Positions 33,613 to 45,494 of a stretch of DNA of 64,000 nucleotides are shown here, one piece after another. The translations under genes and the position numbers were made by a program. The stretch comes from Macrotrachela quadricornifera. Taxonomy: Eukaryota; Rotifera; Eurotatoria; Philodinida; Philodinidae. The stretch's first letter is position 1; each line of letters opens with the position of its first letter. The notes under the pieces were generated by a model. That model did not search any database and was not told where the DNA came from. It saw only the letters and a list, made by a program, of their open reading frames with translations. The stretch spans positions 306,263-370,262 of the forward strand of contig JAJEKB010021185.1 in assembly GCA_022393335.1 (NCBI GenBank), given 5' to 3'.

Positions 33613-35930
33613 CTAACAGTCGGTTCCCCTTTATCTCGTTTAGCAATACCATAATCTTCATCAAATATTTCTTCTTCTCTTGGAATTGGATGACGTGATA
33701 AATAGTCAGCTAAACAATTGTGTTGACCCTTAATATGGATGATTTTTTCGATGTTAAATTTTTGTAATAATATTGATATACGATCAACTCTTCGATTTTT
33801 CACTGTAGATTTCATCATGTTGCATAATGGACAATGATCTGTATAAATAATGATTGATCTTCCCAATATATAAGGTCGCATACGTTGAAAGCACATCCAT
33901 ATTGCTAAAGCTTCCAATTCAATTGGGTCATGTCTTCTTTGAGTAGATGATGTCATTTGAGAGTGGTAATAAAGGTTCTTAACTTCACCATTAATATGTT
34001 GTTGTAAAGTCCCTCCAACATCAACTTTTGATGCATCTGTAGTCAAAATAACTGGATGATTTTCATCAGAACAATCCAAAAATAAGGGAGAAGTCACCAA
34101 CGATTGTTTTAATTGTAAAAATGCTTCTTTTTGTGTATCTCCCCAACTGAATTTTTTCCTATTTGTCTTTGTTAAATTTGTCACCTTGCTTATAGGTGCA
34201 GCTATAGATGCGAACCGTGGAATAAATTTGCGGTACCATGAAATGGCACCCAGGAACTTATTCGCTTCCGCTAGTGTGGAAGGTTCCCTTAATTTAATAA
34301 TTGCTTGAATTTTTTCATCATTAGGTTTAACACCCTTTTCTGATATTGTATGTGATAAATAATCAATTTGTTGACGAAAGATACTACACATGGGGGGATT
34401 AAGTTGGAAATTATGTTGTGATAAAATTGATAACAATTGGGCAATATGTTGAAGATGTTCTTCAAATGAACGAGAATAAACCACAATGTCATCAATATAA
34501 ACCAATGCAAACTGACGGCATGGAGATAATATATCTGTCATAACACGTTGAAATGATGGTGGACTGTTCTTTAACCCTTGTGCTAATACATTCCATTCAT
34601 AAAGTCCTTCAGGTGTAATAAATGCAGTCTTGTGTCGATCTTCTTCTTCAATTGGAATCTGCCAAAACCCGCTTTTCATGTCGAGTTTTGAAAAGAATTT
34701 ATAACCATCACCTAACGTTTCAATTGCTTGTTCCATCTTCGGTAGTGGATGACTATCTTTAATTGTGATGTAATTTAATTTTTTATAATCGACTGCCATT
34801 CGCCAATTACTATCATGTTTAGGTACAAGTAAGGCTGGTGCAGCATATGGTGAATAAGAAGGTCGTATTAAACCAAAACATAATAATTCTTGTACTATCT
34901 TGTACATTTCTTCTTGTTTATTTGGTGTTATATAATATGGTTTAGATGTTGGTAGGGGATGGTCAAGTGTTTTTATGGAATGTGGTTCAACATTAGTTGC
35001 TATTGTGGATTTACTAGTATCAAATAATTTTGAATGTTGATAAAGGATAGATTTAATTTTTTCATATCGATCAGGACGAGTAATATGTTGAATTGAATTG
35101 GTGATATTTTTGTTTATTAATTCATGATCAATGGTTGAAATTTTTTTGAAAGATAATGTAGGAATAGTAGTGATTCCTAATATTAAACCTCTTGGTAATG
35201 CATATGAATAATTTGTTGGATTATAAAGTAAAATTTTTGAGGTGTGATCATGAACTTTTGATGAAGAATTTAACATCAGTAAAGATGTTCGCTGTTGTAA
35301 TTTAAATGATGGACAAAATGTTACATTAGCTGATGATAATCCAATAGAAACAGAAATAGACCTTGACTGTTTTGGTGGAATTCGAATATTATTAACTAAA
35401 CGTGCTGGATATTTAATTTCATTAGAATGAATATCAAATTTTAATGTTGTACGTTTATGATTATTATAAAGTGAAACAATTTTTTCTTCTGTATTAATAA
35501 TTAATTTATATTTATTAATAAAATCCATTCCTAGTATACAATCAGTACATAATTCTTTAACAACTTATGCTTTGATAAAAGTTAATGTATCACCCATAAT
35601 AATAGATAAATTTAATGTACCATAAACACAAATAGACGAATGTCCATCAGCTAAAATTATACGCTTATATAATTTATTAACAAACATTTTACTATATGAT
35701 GGATCTAATGCTTTAATTGAGATAAAAGTTCTATTTGCACCTGTATCTATCATTACTTTCATACATTTGTTATTTACAAAAACATTAAGATATAACAATG
35801 ATGTATTTAATGTCGATGGATTGATATGTAAATTCTCGGAAGCAACACCATCGACCGATGCCTCCCCTATTGAAAATGGGAACGGGTACAATCCCGAGCA
35901 TAATGACCAGGAGTACCACAATTGTAACAA
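33567..35930 (-). pseudogene. pol: protease, reverse transcriptase and RNase H
   Basis: Opens in the gag 3' end in another frame (usual gag-pol overlap). Protease: VMIDTGANRTFIS (Asp-Thr-Gly active site). An in-frame TAA at 35565-35567 follows the protease. Then an RT of Ty3/gypsy type: LVPKHDSNWRMAVDYKKLN, FSKLDMKSGFWQIPI, FQRVMTDIL and the catalytic FALVYIDDIVVYS. RNase H: VILTTDASKVDVGG ... ELEALAIW ... YTDHCPL. The chain ends HPIPREEEIFDEDYG and shifts frame before the integrase. It would copy the element RNA into DNA, but this copy cannot make the complete protein. Confidence 0.9.
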
Positions 35931-37384
35931 ACATTTGATCCGCGTGTTGATTTTGTATAATTGGAAAGTTTATTTTGCCTATTTGTATTATTTCCAGCTG
36001 ACGTATTCTGATTAGAAGTTGTACAATGTCGTGATGTATTTGTATATCGAGAACTTTTTTGATTAAATTTATTATTTGATGTTTGTGAAGAAGTTGTTTG
36101 ATCACTTGATTGATTTTGATAACCAGTTAAATTAATAATGGTAATATCGCTATCTTGTAATTCATTATTTGTTTTGGTGAGTGATAATATATCTTCAATC
36201 TTCCTTGCTGATAATAAAAATGCTTCGGTTGTTTTGGGATCTTGTAATGGTACCTGTGTCTTCAACGATTCTTTTACTCCTGCCATTAAATATTTTAATT
36301 TTAAAGAATCCGGCATTACAGGATCGACTTTTTTACATAATTCCATAATTTTATCATAATATTGTGTAATGGATTGGTTAACTGTTTGTTTATACCATTT
36401 CAATCGTTCAAATGCAAATTCTTGTACCTTTGTTGATCCAGAAGCTAGTGTGATAGCTGTAATAAATGATGGCCATGTTTTAATTGATGTGGTTGTTTGC
36501 ATCCACCATCTATATGCATCATCTTGTAAATGTATAGAGATGTATTGTAATTTTTGATCATCATTCCAATTTGCCATTTTAAAACGTTGTTCTAATTTAT
36601 CTAACCAATCGTGAACATCATCTTTTGAACCAGAAAAATATGTAGGTTTTTTAATAATTTCATCCGCCACCGTTGGTTGTAAATGTGATGTAGATGAATA
36701 ATCAGGTACTGTGGTCATTAACGCTCCCGTACCCGCTATTGAACTTGTTGGTGATGATGTTGTTGATTTGAATTGTTGACGAAGTAACTTGCTGAATGTT
36801 TCGAAGTTGAAAATTATATCATTGTTATCGGCGTACCATAAATAAGCATCACTCTCTAACAATAAAGGTATAGCTTCGAATTGACCATCACGTCGCAAAC
36901 CACATGCTTAAAACTGATCCATAGTTTGCAAGAACCAATTTTTTGCATCACCAACACCTGAGTATTTTTCAAATTTTGCATCAATAAGCTCTTCCAGCAC
37001 GACCACATCAGTATTGTTTAATGTTGAAGTACTAATTGATGGAACCGTTGTTCGAATTGATTTATGATGAGACGAATTTTGTTTTAATCGTGCACGAAAT
37101 AATGTCCAATCATCTTTAATTTCATCTTTATTTTGTTCATACCATGTTTTTTGTTCTTCATTTAAAAATTTAAATGTATATTCGATACGCTGTGATAATG
37201 AATAATTTAAATCATCATAAACTTGATCCAATACAAATATCCATTTATCCGTATCAATTCGTTCTTGTTCTCCTAAAATACGGACATGTCGACGTGTTAA
37301 TTCATTTGGTGTACTTATCTTTTGTGCTTTTTCGTTTGTTTTTATATCTTCATTTAAATTTGATGGTGAATCATCATTAGCCAT
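35867..37384 (-). pseudogene. gag with zinc knuckle and three related modules
   Basis: The start MANDDSPSNLNEDIK at 37384; a TAA at 36908-36910 interrupts an otherwise continuous frame to 35867. Three successive segments resemble one another and the retrotransposon capsid (Retrotrans_gag) fold: DKWIFVLDQVYDDLNYSLSQ ... TWYEQN ... DWTLFRARLKQ; YSGVGDAKNWFLQTMDQF ... AYLWYADN ... FSKLLRQQF; and FSGSKDDVHDWLDKLEQRF ... DDAYRWWMQT ... WPSFITAI. Only the third is followed by a full second capsid half. The C-terminus has one CCHC knuckle (CYNCGTPGHYARDC) for RNA binding. The protein should form the particle and package RNA. Confidence 0.85.
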
Positions 37385-37511
37385 AATTGCAATTAATTTT
37401 CGTTGTCGAATATGGAAAACAGAATCAACTTCTCAGTAAGAAGGATTCCTTCTTCAAGAAATTATAAATATGACCGTTGTTGAATTTAAAAGAAGAAATA
37501 TAATTATTTCT

Positions 37512-37530
37512 TCTTTAACCGCTGTCACCA
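37512..37530 (-). promoter_or_regulatory. tRNA primer-binding site
   Basis: Two bases inside the 5' LTR the minus strand reads TGGTGACAGCGGTTAAAG. TGG pairs with the CCA end of a tRNA. I could not assign the tRNA species. Confidence 0.6.
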
Positions 37531-37532
37531 CT

Positions 37533-37716
37533 TGTTATGCTTAGTTTTAGTACTTAAAGAATAATAAGGACATCGAGTTCCTGTGCTTTAAGCATAACAA
37601 CTGGTTATTTATTTCAACAGGATTATATAATATGAAGACTAACAAAAGAAAGAAAGAAAACAATAACATCACGACAGAAATAGAAATGTATATCATATAG
37701 AGGTTAGGATATAACA
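37533..37716 (-). repeat. 5' LTR
   Basis: 184 bp, partner of 28916-29099. Confidence 0.93.
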
Positions 37717-38345
37717 GTTGCACATGAAAATTCACAGGTTCGTACTGATCCACATGAAGATTTCAACAAATCTATTTCATCTTCTGTGCATACAACATTT
37801 AATGGAAATACAGATCAAGGTTTATCAAGAATGATGACAACAAATTCAAATAATACACAATCCAATGGTAGTCGTACAGAAATGAATAGTACATTCCAGT
37901 ATATTGATGAAGAAAGTTTCTTGTCGACAAATGTTATTTCTACAAAAACATCGAACGTTTGGTTGTTTGCCACTAAATTACCAGATGAACGTTGTCAGTG
38001 TAATAAGTGTGGTAAAATTCTACAACAAGTTCTATTCGGAAACACTTAAGTCATTGTATAAAACAAACGCAATTTTTATCATCAAAAACCAACAAATCAA
38101 ACAAAATTCAACAGCTGGATCCAGATAAAATTCGTCGATTAAATGAACTTGTTTTTGAATGTATTGTAAAAGACAGTCATTCATTTAACGATCTACATAA
38201 ATCTGGTATCAAAAAGTTGATAAAACATTTATTACCTGGTACATTAAGTCAAACATATCGTTTTATCGGTTCATTCTTATGTCGTGCTTTGATAAAATTG
38301 CTTAGAAAAATCCTATATCACAAAAAAAAGCTTATTAGTGAATTG
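37717..38345 (+). pseudogene. hAT transposase N-terminal fragment with BED-type finger
   Basis: Open from the LTR edge onward. After a Ser/Asn/Thr-rich arm comes a BED-like finger: SNVWLFATKLPDERCQCNKC, then, after a frame change at about 38040, KHLSHCIKQ. The second frame continues LNELVFECIVKDSHSFND ... GIKKLIKHLLPGTLSQ, like the hAT segment after the BED finger. It ends in a stop at about 38347. The rest of the transposase is absent. The open frame right up to the LTR boundary suggests the LTR element, or a rearrangement, cut an older hAT gene. Confidence 0.65.
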
Positions 38346-39208
38346 TAAAAATATGAAGAAATCCTATATTAAACAAAAAATATCTTTTAGAAGTGTATTT
38401 GAAAAGACGAATGGATCAAAACTATCATTTCGATGACTAAGAATATATTCTAGGAGGTATTTTTTATCGAAATGATTATTTTATAAAGATATTTTTTGAG
38501 AATAGTTTTTAAATAACAATTATTTGCCTTTGGTCATAGATAATAAACTCAATATATGACAATGTGTACATCTATGCTAAGAACGATTTTATTTGAAGTT
38601 ATTATTCCCTAGACTGAAAGGATAGGGTCTAGAAACGGGAATTCATCTTACTGCGCGTATTGATTTTGTCGGTAACAAGGCACAAATGACCATTTTTTTG
38701 GCACAAACGACCATTATTTTGGCAAGAATGACCATCTTTTTTTGGCACAAACGAACATTATTTTGGCACAAATAACCTTTTTTATGGCACAAATGACCAC
38801 GTAATTTCACTATTAAAAAATGATAATAAAAGTACGGCAACAATCGGTAAATAACTACAGTAAATGAAACATATGAGTTTGATACAGCTGATTATTTTGA
38901 AGCTGCGTACAAAAAAAAATGATACATAGATAGTAATATTTGAATTAGGAAACGAGTAAAAGTTTTCAGGGTTTGATAAGTATTTTTATGAAGGTGTATA
39001 TTTTAGGATGGACCGATTATTTATTTACGCACTATATTTGAATCGTATATACTTATTAGTGGGTATAGAATATTTGCGATAATATATTTTTCACTCGTTA
39101 ATATCGTATTATTTAAATAATGTAATATTAATTTTTTTTGTGTTAAAAAGGCGCTAAGTTAAATATTTGAAATATTTCTTACTAATAGCTATATTATTAT
39201 TTTATTAG
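38346..39208. other. no gene recognised
   Basis: AT-rich; holds the short tandem array at 38680-38803. Confidence 0.4.
38680..38803. repeat. tandem TTTTGGCACAAATGACCATT array
   Basis: About six imperfect copies of a 19-22-bp unit, TTTTGGCACAAAYGACCATT, differing by point changes and length of the T run. Confidence 0.8.
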
Positions 39209-39572
39209 ATAAATATAAATCAGAATGTAACGTCAACTTTACTCTTGATATAGAACACGATGAAAATAATATTAATAACAATAAAAAAATAGAATGTTCG
39301 TATACACATAATCTTATTAACACTTTAAAGGAAATATTGGTGTATTTTTAAATAGCATGTTGTTCTTTATCATCAAGAAAGATTATTAATACATGTATGA
39401 AAAGAACAACGATATGTCCAAATGTCTTATACGACGATTCAGAAAAACAATATCAAGGATTAGAAGCTTCAAAAATGTGCATTTGTAATTTGACAATTTT
39501 AAAGTTTAGGAGGTGTATCATTGTAAAATATTTTTACGAAATCTGTTAGTCTGATTGTCTTGTAAGTTACCT
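39209..39572 (+). pseudogene. unidentified coding-like stretches
   Basis: After an ATTTTATTAG acceptor (39199-39208) one frame is open for about 47 codons (KYKSECNVNFTLDIEHDENN ...) to a TAA near 39350. A second frame follows directly (ACCSLSSRKIINTCMKR ... LEASKMCIC ...) to 39572. The two look like one protein broken by a frameshift. Family unknown. Confidence 0.25.
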
Positions 39573-39809
39573 TAAATAATAAAAAAGGCTACATATTGAC
39601 AAATAGTAGAATGAATACAACATTTGATACATAGTCTCTGCAATAACGCGCAAAGCTATATATGTGATATTGTTTTAATGAACGAAAGTATACTATACCG
39701 TCAACTATATTTTTATGCAAAAGAAAATGATCTGTTATACTAAAGATGAAATAATTCGATACAACAATAATTGTGATGTGTATTTTATTTATAAGTAAAT
39801 GTTAATGTA

Positions 39810-41738
39810 CTATTGTTCATATCTAAATACAATCATATCCACATGTAAACTGCGACAGTCTAGGGCCAGGTGCATCGAACTTCGATGAACGTTACTTGTT
39901 ATTATTTCAAGTGGGCTAAAACCACATTGATTTACATATAATTTTATTTCCTTGTGTATATTAGGAAATTTGTCACCTAATTCACTTGAACCAAGATCAT
40001 CTGTTCCTGCACAAATACGAATACCTAATTTATGTGCATCACATGCTACATTAAAAATCCATTGTTGACGAGAATACATCCTGTACCGTGACGTTGAACA
40101 TTAGCGGAATCAGTTTCGCCTAGGATCTAGTTACATCCGGTTCCGGAAACAGATATTAACATAATACGATTCAATTTCGGAATCAGACGGAATTACACGG
40201 AATTCCTTCCGATTCCGGAATTAATGGAACTAGTACCATTTCCGAAATCGCTCAGCGGAATCGCTTCTTGCCTTCACCCTCATGTTTGCTCTTGTGATTG
40301 CAGGTTAATCTTCAACATAGACAAGCGATTCCGGAATCATATATGCATTAGTCTTTATCGTATGCTTCTAAGTTATCATAGTGAACGGATCCGGTATTGA
40401 GTTTCCGGATCCGGAATCAGACCGAATTACACGGAATTCCTTCCACTTCCGGAATTGATGGAACTAGTACTGATTCCGAAATCGCTTCTGAAACTTCATG
40501 TAATTCCGGAATCGGTGGAATTAGTTCCCTAGGCGGAACTAATGCCCTAATGTTCAACATCGCGGAATAGGATGACTGCTCTTGTTGACCTATTTGAGAA
40601 AAACCGATATCATTATTATGAAATGCTGTGGATGTAGATGATGAGCGAAAATATGAATTATCTCTAACAGAATCAGGCTCAGTAAAAAGATAAATGGTAG
40701 CATCTAAAAGGACATCAGCTTGTTTTATCATGTATAAAAGATTAGTAATGTTTTCAGAATTGTAACTATAATTTACATAATCACCATTAAATCGAACTTT
40801 ATAACTTTTTGGCATTGGATCATATGATTCAAATACAAAATAGGCTGTACGAGATAACACTTCGACTCCACATAAAATTGAGGAAGAACTCCAGTTCAAA
40901 ATCAATCATAGAATCTTTTGTTGATACGCTCACCAAGGACTTCTTCTGATGGCTTAGTTGGCAAAATAGCACCGTCAGCCCATACTCGTAAACCTTGCTT
41001 TTTAGCCTCTTGGATAACAGTCACAGTTAAATTGGGATCTAAATCAGCATAAATTATAATTCCTTGAACACCAATATCAACTACAGATTGAATAGCAGCA
41101 GGAATATCTGTTGTGTTTGTAATCCTTCTTAACCATCCCGTTATTCCTGGTATGGTTCCATGTGCCGCTTGTTGCACTCTTGGATCAAGCATCAAATCTG
41201 GTCCAACAATTAGACAAGAATAATATATTCTTGGATAAGGAATTTCTAGTAAGAAGCCTAATGATGCATAAGGAAGTATAAATGGTACATCATCACCCAT
41301 AGCTCGAATACTAGTTATCCCCCATACAATGCAAATGACAATAACATATCCATATGAGTTCCATTTTGAGGCTTAAAACTACAATGAAAACGAAAGAGTT
41401 GAAGAATAAAAAATGGATACTTATCATTCTGAGCTTGTATGTGTATGAGCATCAATTAAACCTGGTATCACAAATTTGCCTTCTAAATCAAATGCTTTTA
41501 CAGTTGGATACAATCGTTTTATTTGATCGGTGCTAATAATATCCAAATCGAATATACTATCAATGAAACCTTCATTATTTATAATTAAACCACTATTTGG
41601 TCGTGAAGTTCCACTATTACCATCTATTAACGTAAAATTATATAGAAATCTTGATCCAATCGCTTTGCTTAGTAAACAGTTACAAAAAAGTAAGTTAAAT
41701 AGTAATATCAAACAAAGTATATTATTGACAATTTTCAT
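39810..41738 (-). pseudogene. secreted amidohydrolase, decaying
   Basis: Exon 1 (41738-41425) starts with a signal peptide (ILCLILLFNLLFCNCLLSKA) and ends in the metal site GLIDAHTHTSSE (HxH). Exon 2 (41378-40934) has HMDMLLSFALYGG, then GITSIRAMGDD and VQGIIIYAD ... RVWADGAILP. Exon 3 (40865-40559) has VEVLSRTAYFVFESYDP and KQADVLLDATIYLF. The last block (40079-39810) contains ICAGTDDLGSSELGDKFPNI with the conserved metal-binding Asp. It resembles imidazolonepropionase-like amidohydrolases that cleave C-N bonds. Lesions: the exon 1 donor is ATAAGT where GTAAGT is expected (41424), a base is missing in the G5 run at 41319-41323, a MITE sits at 40093-40558, and the usual C-terminal strand is short. 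Non-functional unless the lesions are sequencing errors. Confidence 0.75.
40093..40558. mobile_element. 466-bp MITE rich in TTCCGGAATC
   Basis: Inverted ends GTTGAACATTAGCGGAATCA on the left; reversed right end GTTGAACATTAGGGCATTAG, both continuing to TTTCGCCTAGG or TTCCGCCTAGG. The interior repeats GATTCCGGAAT and GGAATTAG words in both orientations. It interrupts the amidohydrolase reading frame. No clear target duplication. Confidence 0.7.
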
Positions 41739-42226
41739 TTTGTAAATTAGATTGCTTTAAATCTAGAAAACAAATTTTAAAGGAATACAGAAACAAAACA
41801 AACACACCAGTGAACAAGCATCCTTTACAATTATTTGACCTTATGAAAACTTAATAGTTTCACGTAATCAAATTTTCTATACAGAGCGATTAAGAGAGAG
41901 AAATAAAATGATCGAACTGAAGTGACATATCTGCTACTAGAAAACAATATTTAGATCAAATTTTAGTCTAGTCTTATTTACTCTAATGAAGCTTATCGAT
42001 TACAATGAGAAGTTTTAGAAATTTTTAAAGTGATGATTTTAAAAATATTCGATGTCAAAAATAAAGATAGAGAATAGAAGCTTGTCAGAGCAAACCCTTC
42101 TGGAATTAAAATGTGGAGCTCACATAAAATCTCTCTCTGAGTCTGAAAACGGATTTTACAAGTCAAACAATCTCATCAGAAATAAAAGAATAACTGAGAT
42201 CGAATACGGTTCTTCTATCTATTTAA
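41739..42226. other. no gene recognised
   Basis: Upstream of the amidohydrolase start and flanking the piggyBac relic. The frame 42052-42243 runs into the transposon end and has no motifs. Confidence 0.4.
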
Positions 42227-42240
42227 CACATTCACCGCGA

Positions 42241-42262
42241 TGAGACCCACCGGTGGGTCTCA
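42241..42262. repeat. 22-bp perfect palindrome at the piggyBac subterminus
   Basis: TGAGACCCACCGGTGGGTCTCA reads the same on both strands. It follows the left terminal repeat directly. No equivalent is seen at the right end. It could be a transposase-binding site or a cruciform-forming leftover. Confidence 0.9.
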
Positions 42263-42373
42263 CTATATTTTGACAGAAAACTTAATAGAAAAATACTTTC
42301 TTTTTCCTTTTTCTTAGGCAATAGCTTACATATTATCTGCTTTCTCCTTTGGTTTCGCTATTTTGTGAATCAT

Positions 42374-44049
42374 TTATTGCATAGCGAAATGTTTCTCGTT
42401 AAAAGAATCGAGACAAAAAAATTTATCACATTCAGAACAGAAGGTTTTTATTTTCTTTGTTATTGCCAGGCTCGCTTCTCTTGATTGTTGCTGCCTGATT
42501 TTCTCGTAGCAGCCAGTACAGCGTCTTCGGTCGTCCCGAGTAGATCCTTCTTTCTCTTCGAGCTTGTGATCAGCAAATTTGCGCTTCGTTTGACCTATTG
42601 GTTTTTGCCTTGGACCCTGGTTGAGCTTCTCAAATGGTATGCCAAGGATTAAAGATCTCACAAGACTTTCACGAAACTTCTAGCTGGTCAAATTACTTGT
42701 TGAATAGTGTTTCGTGTATACCAGATAGCTATTCAATACAGCCGTCCCAAAAATCAATTCAAATTCTACCTTTCGGTACCATTTTATAGATCGTCTGAGG
42801 CATGTGTAATATGCTGATAGTTGGTCAGATAAATCAGTGCCTTGTCTTCCTTTGTTATAATCTACTACGACTTTTGACTTCATAATTGGCTCATCTTGAA
42901 AAATCGTTTTTCCAGTGTCTACTACAGCTGCTGAATGCAAAGGTTTTGTGGATATCATCAAAACATCTTTCTTGTCTTTCCACCCGATCAGTTTTATACC
43001 TTCTTTATTTTGGAGTCCGTACGCTTCACCATGCTTCAGCTTTTTCTGAAGAAATTCTTTTCCAGATGCAGAACGATTGCTTCTTAGTGTTTCAATAAGG
43101 TACGTGTCGTGTGCCAGCAAACGTTCTGCAAGGAAAATACTGGTAAAAAAGTTGTCAGTTACGACAGTCCGATAACATCCCGCGAGACCATACAATAAAT
43201 CCATCACGACTCTTTCAGCATGTCCAACACCTGCCATGAGATCTTGCTCACCAGTATAGATCAAATAATTCCACGTGTACCCGTTAATGACCGCTAGTTT
43301 GTACATCTTTATTCTATATTGGTGCGCCTCCCCAGGTATATATTGTTTGAACGAAAGCCTACCACGCCATGGTATCATTGTTTCATCGATTGTAATTACT
43401 GCACCAGGAATATATACAAATGAAAATCTAGCTTTCAGTAAATCCAAAAGTGGTTTCAATTTGACTAGTCCATTTTGGTTGGAGTGGTACTTACAGTTGT
43501 CCAAAAAATGCCAGAACTTGAAGAGTAATTCAAACCTATATCTTATCATTCATTTTGAACGATTTTCGATCCATATAGTTGGCTACTGCTCCAGTAGTAT
43601 TCTAATTCTGGCATTTGTAGCAATCCCATTTCGATAATGATTCCAAAAACTTGAACATCTCTTTGTTATTGGTTGCTTTTTCAATGACGACTCTTTGATC
43701 GTCGGCTAATATCATGCGTTTGCAAGTATTGCTCTGCATATCGATTAGTTTCGCGAACCATAAGGCCAATAATTTCGTGCGTGATGAAATGGCGATAGCA
43801 ATCGATGGGAAGAATTGTATTATCTCTTGATACAGAAGTTACGTCTTAAACGAGTCCATAATCTTCCATGAATTCTGCATCAGATTCCAATTGTATTTCA
43901 TCCCAATCTTGCGAATCCACTTCGTGACCAGTAGTTTCTTCATCAGAATTTTCTGATTCCAGCTCCATCCTAACGAAATCATCATCCAAAGAGCTCACGT
44001 CATTGAGTGAGCTAGTACTTTCGTCTGTTTCAGATTCTTCGAACGACAT
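42374..44049 (-). pseudogene. piggyBac transposase, broken
   Basis: An acidic N-terminus (MSFEESETDESTSSLNDVSS ... at 44049) stops at 43846 with TAA and continues in the same frame (DVTSVSRDNTI ...). At least two frameshifts follow (about 43690 and the T-run near 43645). The main block, 43549-42680, contains the triad VITIDETMIPWRGRL, RTVVTDNFFTS and VVVDYNKGRQGTDLSDQ. A TAG at 42680-42682 separates the C-terminal zinc domain CTGCYEKI ... CSECDKFFCLDSFNEKH. All catalytic Asp residues survive, but five or so lesions make it inactive. Confidence 0.88.
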
Positions 44050-44376
44050 GTGAATAATTACAAAATTTTGGATAGTTTTATACGTACAACAAAAGAATCG
44101 AGAGAGCAGAACAATGAGGAAAAATCTTGAGATTTCCTTCTCTTATGTTACGTATACTACAGATAAGATGAAAAGAAATAAAAAAGTGATGTAAGAGATT
44201 TTTCCTTTAAAAATAAAGCATGACTCATTATGTGGTGATACAAAGAAGGAACGATGACTAGTTGGTAGAAAAGAATGAAAAAGGTATTAGATGCATTTAT
44301 TATATGCAATTTCGTGATACTAATCAATATTTTGATAGAATTTTCAAAGAAAACTGAATCGCGTTGAATGTGTTAA

Positions 44377-44748
44377 GATTAGTTAATCTAGATCGATTCA
44401 CAATCAATAATCAAAGAACTCACTGAGAACACTATTTTTCTAAAAACCGTATAATGCTATCTTTCTTTGCATCGATCGATAATTGATAATAGTGAATATC
44501 AAACGACTTTCAAGCTATTGATATCTCAAATGGAAGCGAATTTTAAGGCAGTAATGTAAATAAGTTTAAAGATTTTCAATAAATTCGATTAGATGTTTTT
44601 TGTATGTAGCTTGAAATTTATGAGACAGTCGAGTGCAGGTCTCACTTTGAGATTATCAGCGATCGTATCCAGGTATCAACGGTTTCCCTGATGGCATCTT
44701 TTTAGCTGATCTTTGAGAATTTTAATCAGCTTCTATGCACAAAAAAAG
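44377..44748. other. no gene recognised
   Basis: Intergenic. Nothing identifiable. Confidence 0.4.
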
Positions 44749-44961
44749 ATGAGTGATCGAAAAGTGGACTTCGATGTGTTTCTTCCATCGAGTACCCGCT
44801 ATTTCGATAGAATCGGAGCGCTTGAGAGAAAGCCGGATGAGAGAATAGAAGATGCAATTCTTCGTCTCCTTCAGAATATTTTCACGCTTGCTGAAATTCG
44901 AGCGCTCGTAGAAAACGACTGGTCGCATAGTCAAGATCGAGGGGATCGGAACCGTAGTTGA
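44749..44961 (+). CDS. possible small protein, 70 aa
   Basis: ATG at 44749 (MSDRKVDFDVFLPSSTRYF ... RIEDAILRLLQNIFTLAEIR) to a TGA at 44959. The frame is GC-richer than its surroundings and reads like a helical protein. No family recognised, no splice evidence. It may be part of a degenerate transposon. Confidence 0.3.
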   Translation: MSDRKVDFDVFLPSSTRYFDRIGALERKPDERIEDAILRLLQNIFTLAEIRALVENDWSHSQDRGDRNRS

Positions 44962-44964
44962 CAA

Positions 44965-45494
44965 ACAATTAGATTTTTCGAGGGGTGCGTATTATAACAG
45001 AACGGAAAAAATTTGATCGAAATGATTCTCGAGCACTCGCCGTGCCTATCGAGGGCCTTTTTAGGTTTACTTAGGTAACTTGTCGGTAACGGTCTGTGTG
45101 TGGAGGGTAGTGGGTCCAAATTTCTACCCCTAAATACTTCAACACTCCTTTCAGTTCGTGTTTCACAAAATAGACAAGAATTTTCTGCTCTCCCATTGCC
45201 TTTGTTTTCATTATGTAAAATAGTAGAAATAAGAATAGATTATAATAAATTTATCTAACAATTCTTTTCCAATACATTGTAGTAAAAGAGGAAAAAAATA
45301 TTTTATTTTTTTTATATGCTACATATGAACTGTTTTTTCATTTCTTCTCCTACTTAAGAAGCGATGAAGCATTGGTGGAACAAATAAAAGATGACTTACG
45401 CTTTTCTAGAGGAAACGAGAGTCGTTCATGTGTAGAGTGTATAATAGTATCATCTTAATGCATTTATATATTTATATTTGTACGTCTTAATAAG
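44965..45494. other. no gene recognised
   Basis: Intergenic. Upstream of the asteroid-like pseudogene. Confidence 0.4.

Larger units (their letters stand above)
28916..37716 (-). mobile_element. Ty3/gypsy-type LTR retrotransposon with exonuclease ORF
   Basis: 8.8 kb bounded by two 184-bp direct repeats (28916-29099 and 37533-37716) that start TGTTATGC and end ATATAACA. On the minus strand the order is LTR, primer-binding site, gag, protease, reverse transcriptase, RNase H, integrase, a spacer of about 1.1 kb, a DEDDy-exonuclease ORF, a charged ORF, polypurine tract, LTR. The order RT-RH-IN is Ty3/gypsy. Three single-base-type lesions in gag-pol (two TAA stops, one frameshift) make this copy non-autonomous. 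The 5-bp flanks GCTGT and GTTGC do not match, so no clean target duplication remains. The LTRs are about 90% identical by eye, so the copy is not recent. Confidence 0.92.
42227..44372. mobile_element. piggyBac-like element with TTAA flanks
   Basis: TTAA at 42223-42226 is followed by CACATTCACCGCGATGAGAC. At the other end AATCGCGTTGAATGTG is followed by TTAA at 44373-44376. The reversed right end, CACATTCAACGCGATT, matches the left at 13 of the first 15 bases or more. TTAA duplication is the piggyBac hallmark and the transposase inside agrees. Confidence 0.88.

Noticed and set aside
28907..37721. Target-site duplication of the LTR element
   Set aside because: Flanks GCTGT and GTTGC do not match; I do not claim one.
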